The notes: a model not told the origin generated them from the letters alone. DNA of 64,000 bases from Pseudevernia furfuracea (GCA_022315425.1 JAIUPT010000035.1:930001-994000); one strand, 5' to 3'; positions 11,988-21,624 are shown, counted from the stretch's first letter. Numbers and translations are program-made.

Positions 11988-13439
11988 TCACCTGTATTCA
12001 AGCCTCTTCGTAGGCGATTTGCCTTCTAACCCATACCCTCCCTGGTCCATGCCTCTGTGATTTTGGTAAGGTGTGTAAAATTGTTCATTTGCGGGCGGGA
12101 AGCCCATCCGCTGTTGGGGTGGATGATGCATGCAAGGTGGATGTTGAGGCGGTGACGGCGGATGATGGGTTCTGGCCCTCCACAGCCCGAATGTCAGATT
12201 GTTGACTGTGAAGCAGCCTACTATGACAGAGATGCTGACGATCTACACGAAACGGTTAAACAACTCAAAACTGCAACGGAGAGAGTTGAAGAGAATGAAC
12301 GTACTATTGCCTTCAGTGATATAGGCTCAATGAAGCTGTTGACGATCTCCGCAAACATGCCAGCACTGAGTCTTGATCTTCCCACTTTGTATGGATCCCG
12401 TTGCATACACTTCTCCCAATTATTACATACCATCTCCATGGCTGGCACCCTGCTGTCCCTTTCACACTTGTTCTCCTTGAATTCTCTTGCACAAACAGCC
12501 ATCTCTGCAAGTATTTCTGACGATTCCATCATGGCTCTTTCGGTAATATCGTTGCTTATTGTTGAGAAGATTCCGTAGAGCACGTACATGACGCAAAGTG
12601 CGAGAAAAAGGTTCAGCAGAAATTGGACGTAGTAGGAGAGCGTATTGGGTAGGCCCGGGTGCGCATCAATGAAGGTGAGAATCGAGGGTATGATTCCCAT
12701 TTGCTGTGCGGTCTTGGGTTTTTGTTGGATTCCTTCACCGCTGAATGGTTGTTCTTCGAAATCAGCATCGTTGCTTGTGCGTCGTGGCGCTGAGCGAACG
12801 TCTGGATCACCATCTCGTCTGCGACGCTTTTGAACTTTGCCCTTGCTACGGGTCACAGCGAGATGGGATCTACGACCCATCTCGCTACGCCCCAAGCTCG
12901 AAAACTTGCTGAAAAGACCTGGTGATGACGGTGTCTTTCCGGATATCTTGCCCTCGAACTGCGTCATGGCCCCCTTGCCCTTGGACAACACACCTCGAGC
13001 TGATGGTTCTGGTGTACCGTCGGTATCCGCATTCGCCGGAGACGACTGTTCAGCGCCGGACGAAAAATCTGTATCCATTTGTTTCTGCGGAGTGATGAAG
13101 GGAAAGTTGCGAAAAGAGAAGGGAGGCTTCGTTGAGGGCGTTGATGGAGGAGGGAAGATCTGTGACCCGGATGGGCCAACGGATGGTACACAATTCTTCG
13201 GAGGGGAATCGAGAAAACTTGCTGAACCTGAAAGATAGTGCGTGTCAATTTTAATTGAATTTTTGTACCTAGAAAGTCATGCACTTACGCTTTTGACCCA
13301 CAAAGCCGCCTCTGTTCAGACTACTATCTGCGGCGCCCTTTAAAAACGGTGAATCGGTGTCTGTTGGGCCATGGCCTTCTTGCCATTGCCAATCCATGGG
13401 ACTTTCATGCGATCGCACTTCTGTGTTCAGGCGCGCCAT
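11988..13439 (-). CDS. BRL1: Nuclear envelope protein Brl1/Brr6
   Basis: This is an integral nuclear-envelope protein of the Brr6/Brl1 family (PF10104), needed for membrane homeostasis and nuclear pore assembly. Three exons (13439-13289, 13227-12305, 12242-11988) sum to 1329 nt, giving 442 aa. The N-terminal half is disordered, with a short motif HESPMDWQWQ near the start. The family core follows: a membrane segment SYYVQFLLNLFLALCVMYVL, and a lumenal loop with four conserved cysteines (AVCAREF, ENKCERDSRVPAMEMVCNNW, EKC) and ADPYK-like RDPYKVGRSRLSAG. The core ends with the second membrane segment, split by the last intron, and VNNLTFG. The tail is His/Pro-rich. Filamentous fungi have one protein of this type, so choosing between the names Brl1 and Brr6 is arbitrary. 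Start 13439 was chosen because the motif around HESPM is conserved in relatives. Confidence 0.88.
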
Positions 13440-13846
13440 GACTATTCGTAAGCGATATTATCGTCAAGACTCGGAGGGTTACGAGGGGAGTAAACAAAGC
13501 GATGGAACTACTCTAGCGTTGTTGTGAGCGCCGGGTAGGCTACGTGAAATCTTGCATTCGCCCCAAACCGTTTTATACCATCAGGTAGTTAGTTTATATA
13601 GAACGATTGATCTGGGTGTTAAGGTCTTAATTGCCTGCCAAACCTATGAAAAAGGCGCATCATACTACAAGGCGCATGTCGTGAGCAGGAAGAGTCCGCC
13701 TCACTATTCACAACCTTTCAACACCACAACCATCCGAAGTCTCCTGGGTCTGGAAAACCCCAAAACCACACGCATTCAAAGGGGAATGACAGACACTGAT
13801 GCAGTTGCTCAAGGAATGTCGAACGACACGACCCCGAACCCAGCCC
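13440..13846. other. Intergenic region, promoter side of BRL1
   Basis: This 407-bp stretch lies upstream of the BRL1/BRR6 start and downstream of the small unknown gene. Short open frames on both strands have no family signature and no repeat was seen. Confidence 0.35.
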
Positions 13847-14429
13847 TTACACAAGCTCAAAGTCATCATCGTCAGCGGCATATCCGGTGTGCGTATCCTC
13901 CTTCTCATTGCCAACAACCTCGTATTCATCCTTAACCAACTTCTCCGTTGCCTTAGTCTCGAACTTCTCTACCGCCTTTGCTAGGGCGATACCAAGAATT
14001 TGGCTGCCTTTACCAGGGCCACGCGGTGCATCGTAAGAGTAGGTGTAGCCAGCGTCAGGCTCTGGCGCAGCCGATGCTTCTTTGACATCTTCCTCGGTCG
14101 AAGAGTCGGAGGTGCAGGTATCGTTGTCAAAGCGAGATTCGTGTTTGCGAGAGATCTTAGCGACTTGGGCAGCCTTGTTCTGCTGGAACTCAACCTCGCG
14201 TCTGACTGCTTTGCTGTAGCTAGGCAGCAAGATTGTCAACGCAATCACGTCTTTGGATACGTGTATTTGCTCACCTTATGGTGTATGGCTTTGCAGGGCG
14301 TCTGCTAGGGTGTCCCCGGGTTGGGAGACCTTCTCCGAGAGCCCACTTATGCTTCTGGTCCAATTCGCGTTTGTGGTCTTGCTCGAGCTTGCGCTCCTTG
14401 GCCGAATCAGGGAGACGATTGTCAGACAT
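13847..14429 (-). CDS. Small uncharacterised fungal protein (175 aa)
   Basis: Two exons (14429-14275 and 14219-13847) join with standard splice sites (AAG|GTGAGC, CCTAG|C) into 176 codons. The protein starts MSDNRLPDSAKERKLEQDHK, has a basic, probably helical N-terminal part (to about residue 80), an acidic Ser/Thr-rich centre and an Ala/Lys-rich helix near residues 125-155. It ends in a strongly acidic tail (AADDDDFELV). There is no signal peptide, membrane segment or catalytic motif. I do not recognise a named family. The clean splicing and the charge patterning argue that it is a real gene. It could be a conserved filamentous-fungal protein of unknown role. Confidence 0.6.
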
Positions 14430-15476
14430 AAGTGCTTGATACCCGGGGCTGAGTGTAAAGGATAAAGAGATTTATCCAATGCAAGGTGAAATGAACGTAG
14501 ACTCCCAATGGTGCTACTGGAAATTGGTTGTATATTACAATGAAGGCTGAAGGACGAAATGTAGGGGAGGGTGGTGCTACGGATGTATGGCGTAATATGA
14601 GAGGGGTATGAGGAGGATGGACAGGTGAGGCGGGTGGATGATATATGAGTATTCGATCAGTTGGGGGTGACTAGACGCGTGAGTCACTGGCTCGAGACTG
14701 GCAAACAAGGACAGGTGCGAGGGAACAAAGCAGAAGACTTGTGGGTAAGAAGGAACGGGTGACTCGATGAAAGCAGTTAGCAGATAGATAGATAGATAGA
14801 TTGATTGATAGATTGATTGATAGACAGACAGATAATAGACAGACACAGGTTTCGGAGCTCGGGGTCACCATGGTTACTTACATACTATACCTGGCCATCG
14901 TGACGATACAGAAGCGGGGAGGGGGCGCGATAAGGCGGATGCGCACATGTTCACTCCAGCTCCATCACTGGTCCGTCAGCTTGCTCAGCCACTACAGTCA
15001 CTAGTTACACAAGACTGATGAGTGATTGGCTGATTACAGATTTACAAGTATACTATTATTGAACTATTTTTTATAATACCATTATATTATTATACCTACT
15101 AATACCTCGATACATTAATATTTGTTTCATTGAGCTCATGTGCTCATTGTTGGACCCCTACTCCTTCAAAATGACATCGGATGTCACGTGATCAATGAGC
15201 TTGAAAGGCTTTCGAGACTGGTCAATCTATTCGAATACTCAATCAAGATGATACAGATGATGCAGTTGTCGTGCTTCCCTCACTGGGGACATAGGGGACA
15301 TAGGGGATCATCTCATCCTCCACAACAATGGCACACCACTCCTGATAATTTTGCACGTCGTGTTAGACTCCGTCTCATTGTACACCCCCAGTCCTCTAAC
15401 CAAATGCAGCTTGCAATAAAGGTTTCTATAGCTCAGGAACGATGAGCTGCGAAAGTGGAGTTTGGGTTTTCATAGT
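14430..15476. other. Intergenic region with microsatellite
   Basis: About 1 kb without a supported gene. It contains the gata/gatt microsatellite (14781-14846) and an AT-rich run at 15040-15125. It also holds a short tandem repeat of ggggacatag units at about 15285-15310. Confidence 0.45.
14781..14846. repeat. GATA/GATT/GACA microsatellite
   Basis: A simple repeat of tetranucleotide units changes from gata to gatt to gaca along its length. It lies in the intergenic region left of the alkyltransferase-like gene. It generates spurious Ser/Ile/Tyr/Leu-rich open frames on the minus strand. Confidence 0.9.
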
Positions 15477-16076
15477 TCAGCCACTGCCCTCTTCTTCCTC
15501 TGACTCACTAGCCTCAGCCCCTTCGCTAGGTAGAAAGTCAGGAAACCACCCATATATTCCCAAGTCTATCGTCAATTCTCCCAGGCCGCCTGTCCTAACA
15601 GTGACTCCTTCCCCCCTTAGGCACGCCGCTTGTCTCGCAGCACTGCCTGGACCTCTGTGGCTCAAGTCAATCTTTATCTTTAGCTCCCTTGAATTATGAC
15701 TGCGGACCTCGGTGGTATGATACCTTTGGCACTGATTACTCGTTGCCATGGAACGTTAGCATCGTGGAAGTGATGATCTGTGTTTGCTGTGGAAGACGGT
15801 AGATGCTTTAGACAGATGCCGACCTGCCTACAACTCGATAAGCACTTGATCCGTCGATATGATTCGGATACTGACCGAGGACATTCGGCTTGATCAAATA
15901 GGACGTCAGGCATAGTTCATAGCAAATCTTAGACCAGTGGCCGAACGGGAAATTCACTTACACCTTCCTAGCAGACGAGCAATATGACCGTAGCTCGTAA
16001 CACGTCCCCTAGGGATCTCCTGGACTGCTGCGTAAACGGCATTGAACCACCACTCCGCTTCATCGCTGCGTGCCAT
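15477..16076 (-). CDS. Alkyltransferase-like DNA repair protein (ATL)
   Basis: This is a homologue of fission yeast Atl1, a relative of O6-methylguanine methyltransferase without transferase activity. It binds O6-alkylguanine and hands the lesion to nucleotide excision repair. Start 16076 (MARSDEAEWWFNAVYAAVQE) leads into RGRVTSYGHIARLLGR, the DNA-binding helix region. A 13-nt exon encoding part of SECPR follows, then QVGICLKHLPS and NVPWQRVISAKG. The methyltransferase active-site Cys (PCHR) is replaced by Trp (PWQR), the hallmark of ATLs. A further exon reads RGPGSAARQAACLR and then GELTIDLGIYGWFP, and ends in an acidic tail with the stop at 15477. The last intron appears to use a weak donor (GTCCGC). 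An LTR element is inserted 199 bp upstream of the start. Confidence 0.85.
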
Positions 16077-16274
16077 TTCTGCTTTGGTGTGCAAATGAAA
16101 TACTCGAAGATTCGTACGGAGGTCTGCACGGAAAGTCTGTGGTCCTGGCTGGACGGCAAGTATCCTGCGCCAAGATCTCGTAGAGGAAATATAATAATTC
16201 CAAGGTATTGAAGTGGTAGGGCTGCCTTCCGAAAGTAGGGTTAGGGTCGGTGTTAGCGCTGTGTGAATATTTCC

Positions 16275-16407
16275 TGTTAGAAAATGTGGCAAACAGCCCT
16301 ACTAGCTAGTGGCTTGGCACGGCACTCACATACATGTATTCTACCTTCCTACATAGACACTCCTTAGTCCACTCAATATCAGTCGTCTAGACCCTCTTTA
16401 TTCAACA
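16275..16407 (+). repeat. 5' LTR of the Gag-only element
   Basis: This 133-bp long terminal repeat begins TGTTAG and ends CAACA. It differs from the 3' LTR (18329-18461) only near its end, tt against gg before attcaaca. It abuts the primer binding site at 16408. Confidence 0.95.
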
Positions 16408-16419
16408 GGTTATGAGCCC
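16408..16419 (+). other. Primer binding site (initiator tRNA-Met half molecule)
   Basis: The sequence ggttatgagccc directly follows the 5' LTR and is complementary to the anticodon arm of eukaryotic initiator tRNA-Met (gggctcataacc). Priming by a cleaved tRNA half is known for Drosophila copia and related elements. The tRNA sequence is recalled from knowledge, not from this window. Confidence 0.75.
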
Positions 16420-16731
16420 GGTAGCCTTACCAGCTTCTAGGGAGTGACTCCGTGCCGTACAGATCGAACACGTTATCCGTCAGCCGAGGGAGGAGTGCTA
16501 CTAACTGACACACATCTGGCCTGCGAGGCATTACCGACTATCCGACCGTCGACCGAAGGAGGAGTGCTACTAATCGACGTGAGTTGAGAAGGTCATAGCT
16601 GACGAGCTTGAGTACGTAACTGTGTCGTCGGCGGACGTCTGCATAGATCAGGGAAACGCATACCTAAACACCCTACAACACCGAGTCTTCCCACCAAATC
16701 AACACCCAAATTCTGATACTCAGCCGTCACC

Positions 16732-17946
16732 ATGAGTTCAACAATCGAGTCCTACTCCAAGTATAAGCTTCCCATTCTCACCAAGGCAAATGCCCGTCAG
16801 TGGTTTAGTCAAGCAAAGACTACACTAGAGGCCAAAGATATCGAATATGTTCTTACCGTCACACGAGAAGTCTATGCCTATGTCGGTCCCAACCTTTCAC
16901 TTAACGCGGTCCAGCTGAGAGAATTCAAGAAGGACGACGCCAATGCTCGTCTCATTATCTTACAAGGTCTCGACGAGTTTAGTCAAGAAGATGTGGAAGA
17001 AATGACAAACATCAAGGCAATATGGGAACATCTTCAGAGCAAATTCAAGGACAAACGACCTACGACTGGCCTGGCAATTCTACGAGACTTAACAAACTAC
17101 GTTTTTTCGGGGACCATTTCTGAGGCCTGGAGTGATATCAAGAATAAGAAACGCCATCTAAGAGAGATCAACCCTGATGTGGCCAAGGCTTTTTCCGAGA
17201 CTCAGTGCTTTCAAATCCTTCTGAACTCCCTTCCCGAAGCCTACACGTCATTGGCTGACAGTCTTATGACTTCCTCCTTCAGCTCGGACGAGAAGCTTCA
17301 GAAGCTTATGGACAAAGAAGACACTCTCACAAACTCCGGTGCTACTGCAATGGCTGCATATCGAAAATCCTTCAAGGCCTCCTGTTTTCTTTGTCACGGT
17401 ACACATCTCGTGGCCCAGTGTCCAGAGCTCTCCAAAGCACAGATCTACATTAAGAAGGAATTGACGAGAGCCAGAAGCAAATCTCGAAGCAAGAGTAGAG
17501 GCAGAAAGAATCGTCGTCATCGTCACAGTCATAGTTCTTCCGATTCTGACTCTACATCCTCAGAATCATCGTCAGAGAGCGAGAATAACAAGAAGAAGAA
17601 GAAGGAAAAGAATATCACATTCAAATCCTCTCTCAAGAAGCCTGACAAAGAAAAGAAGAAGAAGTCCAAATCCAGGATCAAGAACCATGCTCATACCGCT
17701 GCCAGCGATACCAGTGACTCGTCCGATTCCCAGTTCACATATGCGGCCTACGGAGCATTGTCCGAAAGCGACTCGGATTCGGGACCTGATGAGGAGGAAA
17801 AGAAGACCATGGCTTTCATTGCTGCTGCTGAGGAAGATATACCAGCTGTAAGAGAGTTATTGTCACAAACGAGAGCACGTGCGAAGGCCCTTCGTGACTC
17901 CGGAGTATCACGACAGCAGCGAGGGGCCCAATTAAGTTCTTTATGA
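16732..17946 (+). CDS. Gag-like protein of the LTR element
   Basis: The 404-aa ORF starts MSSTIESYSKYKLPILTKAN. It has the layout of Copia-type Gag polyproteins (UBN2/DUF4219-like): an N-terminal Leu/Trp segment (NARQWFSQAKTTLEAK), then a helical capsid-like region with IWEHLQSKFKDK and a QILLNSLPEAYTSLAD motif. A zinc knuckle follows at about residues 218-230, CFLCHGTHLVAQC, spaced C-x2-C-x3-H-x4-C, one residue shorter than the common CCHC form. The C-terminal part is very basic and Ser-rich (SRSKSRSKSRGRK, repeated Lys runs) and ends in an acidic tail. The frame is intact, consistent with recent activity. No protease or pol frame follows before the 3' LTR. Confidence 0.88.
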   Translation: MSSTIESYSKYKLPILTKANARQWFSQAKTTLEAKDIEYVLTVTREVYAYVGPNLSLNAVQLREFKKDDANARLIILQGLDEFSQEDVEEMTNIKAIWEHLQSKFKDKRPTTGLAILRDLTNYVFSGTISEAWSDIKNKKRHLREINPDVAKAFSETQCFQILLNSLPEAYTSLADSLMTSSFSSDEKLQKLMDKEDTLTNSGATAMAAYRKSFKASCFLCHGTHLVAQCPELSKAQIYIKKELTRARSKSRSKSRGRKNRRHRHSHSSSDSDSTSSESSSESENNKKKKKEKNITFKSSLKKPDKEKKKKSKSRIKNHAHTAASDTSDSSDSQFTYAAYGALSESDSDSGPDEEEKKTMAFIAAAEEDIPAVRELLSQTRARAKALRDSGVSRQQRGAQLSSL

Positions 17947-18319
17947 GACTTCGACCCTAAGACAGGACTGCTACGGCCACAGGGTACTCAGTCAGGGGGA
18001 GTGGTTTCTGAGCAGGGGGAGTCATTGGACTGAGCACCCTGGACCAGGGGGAGCACTGTGCAGAATACTCGCCTAGGGACTTCAAAATGGCTCAAATCCT
18101 CCAGAAACGACATCAGGCTTATCGATAAGCCCTCCACCTCACTATTCTGCATGCATCTTTTCAACTGGCCTGATCACTCAGGAGTCTCTTTCTCGACAAC
18201 TACCTTACTAATTCTGATTATTGACGGCTCCGGAAGATCGTCTACACTGTCACTACCTTCGATACATGTCTGCTTGCGATTCGGGTATCACTGTCGTTGT
18301 CGGTGGCTAGGTGCTGTTC

Positions 18320-18328
18320 GAGGGGGAG
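18320..18328 (+). other. Polypurine tract before the 3' LTR
   Basis: The purine run gagggggag ends at the base before the 3' LTR, the expected plus-strand priming site. Near-identical agggggag runs also occur at about 17994-18001, 18014-18021 and 18046-18053, inside the non-coding tail. Confidence 0.75.
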
Positions 18329-18461
18329 TGTTAGAAAATGTGGCAAACAGCCCTACTAGCTAGTGGCTTGGCACGGCACTCACATACATGTATTCTACCT
18401 TCCTACATAGACACTCCTTAGTCCACTCAATATCAGTCGTCTAGACCCTCGGTATTCAACA
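18329..18461 (+). repeat. 3' LTR of the Gag-only element
   Basis: This 133-bp direct copy of the 5' LTR matches it at 131 of 133 positions by eye. It is followed immediately by the second copy of the target duplication, tatttcc. Confidence 0.95.
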
Positions 18462-18553
18462 TATTTCCTGTTAAAGCTGCTATTAGAGACGAGCGGTTCA
18501 TTTTACACGTAGGAGACCGCAGTCGATGATCGATCTACAGCCTTCTTCTTCAC

Positions 18554-19522
18554 ATGGCCATCCTACCGAGGCCTCCACCCTCCCCCTTCGAACCGCCTTC
18601 TATCCCATATCGCTTCCTCAGCTCACCACTGAGACTCTTGACACAGACTCTCTACGGCCTTATCTTATTACTGCGGGGCCCGGCTATCTCCAAGCCTGCC
18701 TCTTCATCTCAAATCCGTATTGTCTGTATTTCCGACACCCATACACACAAGCCTACTTGCCTACCGCAGGGAGACGTCCTAGTGCACGCGGGCGACCTTA
18801 CCAATAATGGCACAGTTGCCGAAATCCAAGATCAGATCGATTGGATTTCCTCTCTGCCTTATGAGCACAAGATTGCCATTGCTGGTAATCACGACAGTTG
18901 GTTTGATCCACGAGCAAGGCGGAAGACCGATGTTGGCAAGGCGCCACGGTGGGGTGATGTGCACTATCTGCAGCACTCCAGCGTTCAGCTTACCTTTCCC
19001 AGTCAAGCGAACCGCCAATTGAGCTTTTATGGCGCACCCCAGATCCCCCAATGCGGTGGGGAGGATTTTGCGTTTCAGTATCGTCGAAGAGATGATGCGT
19101 GGTCATACACCGTTCCAATAGAGACCGACGTCTTGATCACGCATACGCCACCAAGACATCATCTAGATCTGCCTGCCGGACTAGGATGCGACTACTTGTC
19201 AAAGGAGGTCTGGAGACTGAGACCCAAGGTACACATCTTTGGGCATGTACACGCCGGAAATGGTCGTGAATATGTATTCTGGGATGATACACAAAGAGTG
19301 TATGAAAAATTGTGTTCAAGGGAAGCCAAGGGGGTGATAAGGGATATGGTGGCCATCGTAGCCTGGCTGGATCTGATGAGGTTGGCCATGTACGGTGTGA
19401 TTGGTGTATTGTGGAGTAGAGTCTGGGGTGGAGATGGAGGAGGGACGGTGATGATTAACGCAGCGTTGATGTACAGAAGTACGGGACGACTTGAGAATCC
19501 TGCCCAGACTGTCGATATATGA
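18554..19522 (+). CDS. Calcineurin-like metallophosphoesterase (MPPED-like)
   Basis: An intronless 322-aa protein of the calcineurin-like phosphoesterase fold, closest in pattern to the MPPED1/2 group of dimetal phosphodiesterases. The five metal and catalytic blocks are all visible: SDTHTH (Asp61, His63), HAGDLTN (Asp81), AGNHDSW (Asn112-His113), LITHTPPRHH and IFGHVHAG. A hydrophobic stretch at about residues 26-41 (LRLLTQTLYGLILLLR) could be a membrane anchor. Another hydrophobic segment near the C-terminus (LDLMRLAMYGVIGVLW) could be a second one. The substrate cannot be told from sequence. The gene starts about 90 bp after the target duplication of the LTR element, so its promoter now lies partly in or beyond the element. 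Confidence 0.88.
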   Translation: MAILPRPPPSPFEPPSIPYRFLSSPLRLLTQTLYGLILLLRGPAISKPASSSQIRIVCISDTHTHKPTCLPQGDVLVHAGDLTNNGTVAEIQDQIDWISSLPYEHKIAIAGNHDSWFDPRARRKTDVGKAPRWGDVHYLQHSSVQLTFPSQANRQLSFYGAPQIPQCGGEDFAFQYRRRDDAWSYTVPIETDVLITHTPPRHHLDLPAGLGCDYLSKEVWRLRPKVHIFGHVHAGNGREYVFWDDTQRVYEKLCSREAKGVIRDMVAIVAWLDLMRLAMYGVIGVLWSRVWGGDGGGTVMINAALMYRSTGRLENPAQTVDI

Positions 19523-19662
19523 GAACAACATAGGCATATTTCCCGCCATTTCTTTCGTTTTTTATTTACATCAGCATTTATATGGGCACATGTAAAAGAG
19601 ATCTGGTTGTAAAGTACTAGATCTGGCTGCAAAATACCGCAAGATATCACAAATTGACATAC

Positions 19663-21624
19663 TCATAGCTTCGCCTTCTCCTGTGGATTTACGAGCGGAT
19701 CATAGATGCTCATACCTAGGGTATCTGCCGGCACCGAAGTCGAATGCATGCTCAGCCCTCTAGTGTCCACGAGCGTGGGATTGAGTTGATCCACCTTCGA
19801 GCAGCCAATCAATCTCATGTTCATCTCCATCTCATCTTTCAGCAATTGCATGGCTCGGTCCACGCCAGGCAGCCCGTAAGCGCTCATAGCATATAGGAAA
19901 GGTCGGCCAATTCCCACCCCTGTTGCGCCCAAACACAACGCCTTGATTATGTCAGTAGAACGTCGAATACCGCCATCAATATATATCTCGATCCTATCTT
20001 GCCAATTGCGTTCACGCAAGACAGGCATAACTTCAGCAAGGATTTCAATTCCTGACCTCGCAAAGTCGAGCTGGCGGCCGCCATGGTTAGAAAGTACAAC
20101 GCCTTGGACGCCAACCTCGATAGCTCGAATGACATCTTCAACCCTTTGCACACCTTTGAGAAGGATTGGCATCTTCGTCACGCTGAGGAACCACGGGATA
20201 TCTTTCCAGCTTAGTGATGGATCGATGAAGGAAGAGATAGCACGTGCCGCGCCCTGGGATCTATCCACATTGTCGCCGCCGGTGTTTTGCACATTCGATC
20301 CAACATCGGAAAACTTGCTACGCATATCCTTTTCTCGTCTTCCGAGCTACGCAGAATTCGGAGTTAGCATTGCTTATTTGGTGCAGGAAATGGAGCTGTA
20401 AGATACGTCTTGGGGTAGCAAGCTCCTCCTGCTCCCGAAACGTATCTTATGACTCATTATTAATACCATACAGGTCAGAAAAGTACGTACTTGGGGTGCA
20501 TCAACGGTAATGAAAAGACCTTTGCACCCACGCTTCTCGGCATGTTTGATTATTCGTTCCGTGATTGCACGATCTTTGTTTACGTAGAGCTGAAGCCATT
20601 GTGCCTGATCACCCTGCTTTGCATCGACAATCTCATCAAAAGAACAGCTAGCGAGGGTGGGAATCATCTGGATGACATTATGCTTCTTCGCACCACGGGT
20701 AAGTATTACTTCGCCTTCAGGATTGCCAAGTTTACCTAGAGTCACATTAGAATTGTAGAGCCTTGGATGGGAGTGCAAGAATGACGCTACTGACCAAGTG
20801 CTGTCGCCGTGACATAGAAAGGAATATCCACTTTAGTCCCGAGCATTTCAGTGGAGAGATCAATGTTTTCAACATCGTGAAGTATTCTTGGTCTGAACCA
20901 TATCTTGTGGAAGGCTGAATGGTTTTCTCGCATCGTCTCGCACACGGTCAGTATTCTGCAATAAAATGGCAGACCATTGGCTCACAATCTCATCATCTGA
21001 GCCGCTGGAATAATATGCCCACGCGGTCTTCTTCATTACTCGTCGCGCAACAGCCTCAAAGTCCATCAGGTTGTAGCATTGTTCCAAGATCGGCATGCGT
21101 TCGATTCTCTCTTGCCGTTCTTCTTCGTCAGGGTCGAACTCCTTTTCTCCTTGTTCCACTGTTTCCATATTCACTTCTCCCAAATGCTTCGATTTGTCAA
21201 GATATCTGGTTGATTCTCAGCTTTTACTGATTGTAGATCGTGAAGGTCTGGACTAATCCGGGCGAGACTAACTTGTCGAGAGTATCCGGGGGATGTATTG
21301 GATCATACGTTTCGGTTGCATCTTTGCCAGCCCACTTGAGAATGACTGTATCCAATGATTGAGTGTGCGAGTCTAGATGTCTTTGACGAGACGACTCACT
21401 GGATTTGCCTCCTGGGTGCTCCTCTTTAAACTCGGTGACATCGTAGACTCTACCGTGAATAATGACCCTGTCCAATCGAGCGTTCAGTAGAACAGAATGA
21501 CGGCAGCGGGCGAGTTGGGGAGGGAGGGGAATAACCAGCAGTCTTTGTCATTATTATGTTTGGCCACTTCCTCGCCACTCAACTGCTGCTCCTTTGGCTG
21601 CTGATCATTTGACTCATGGTTCAT
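19663..21624 (-). CDS. Flavocytochrome b2-type FMN-dependent 2-hydroxyacid dehydrogenase
   Basis: A fusion of a cytochrome b5 domain and an FMN-dependent alpha-hydroxyacid dehydrogenase, as in L-lactate dehydrogenase (cytochrome b2, CYB2). Seven exons (21624-21536, 21467-21400, 21345-21273, 21205-20986, 20936-20795, 20735-20491, 20346-19663) give 506 aa. The b5 domain has SGEEVAKHN, the haem ligand motif HPGGKS and a second His in DPIHPPDTL. The FMN domain has PFYVTATALGKLGNPEGEV, WLQLYVNKDR, FITVDAPQLGRREKDMR and an active-site His in VVLSNHGGRQLD. Its phosphate-binding end is YIDGGIRRSTDI...GIGRPFLYAM. The start at 21624 (MNHESND) gives no mitochondrial presequence. An upstream in-frame Met at 21762 would add a longer N-terminus. 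Substrate may be lactate or another 2-hydroxyacid; the name CYB2 is therefore not assigned. Confidence 0.92.

Larger units (their letters stand above)
16268..18468 (+). mobile_element. Gag-only LTR retroelement (TR-GAG-like)
   Basis: A complete LTR element occupies 16275-18461 and is bordered by a perfect 7-bp direct repeat tatttcc (16268-16274 and 18462-18468). Its parts are a 133-bp 5' LTR (TG...CA), a primer binding site abutting it (ggttatgagccc, complementary to the anticodon arm of initiator tRNA-Met), and a leader. One 404-codon Gag-like ORF follows, then about 380 bp of non-coding sequence, a polypurine tract (gagggggag) and the 3' LTR. The LTRs differ at two adjacent positions, so insertion is recent. 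Protease, integrase, reverse transcriptase and RNase H are all absent, so it must depend on another element for those functions. The Gag type and the tRNA half-molecule primer point to the Ty1/Copia superfamily. Confidence 0.9.

Noticed and set aside
13552..13984. Plus-strand frames opposite the small unknown gene
   Set aside because: The minus strand has a cleanly spliced gene with biased charge patterning. The plus frames have no splice logic or motif.
14577..14871. Ser/Ile/Tyr-rich minus-strand open frames
   Set aside because: They are translations of the gata/gatt microsatellite and carry no family signature.
16076..16292. Longer N-terminus for the ATL protein starting at 16292
   Set aside because: It would read out of the LTR element's first bases, and ATL proteins start close to the MARSDE position.
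16275..18461. CRISPR-like or integron-like reading of the repeated blocks
   Set aside because: There are only two long repeats with a Gag ORF, tRNA primer site and polypurine tract between them; this is an LTR element in a eukaryote.
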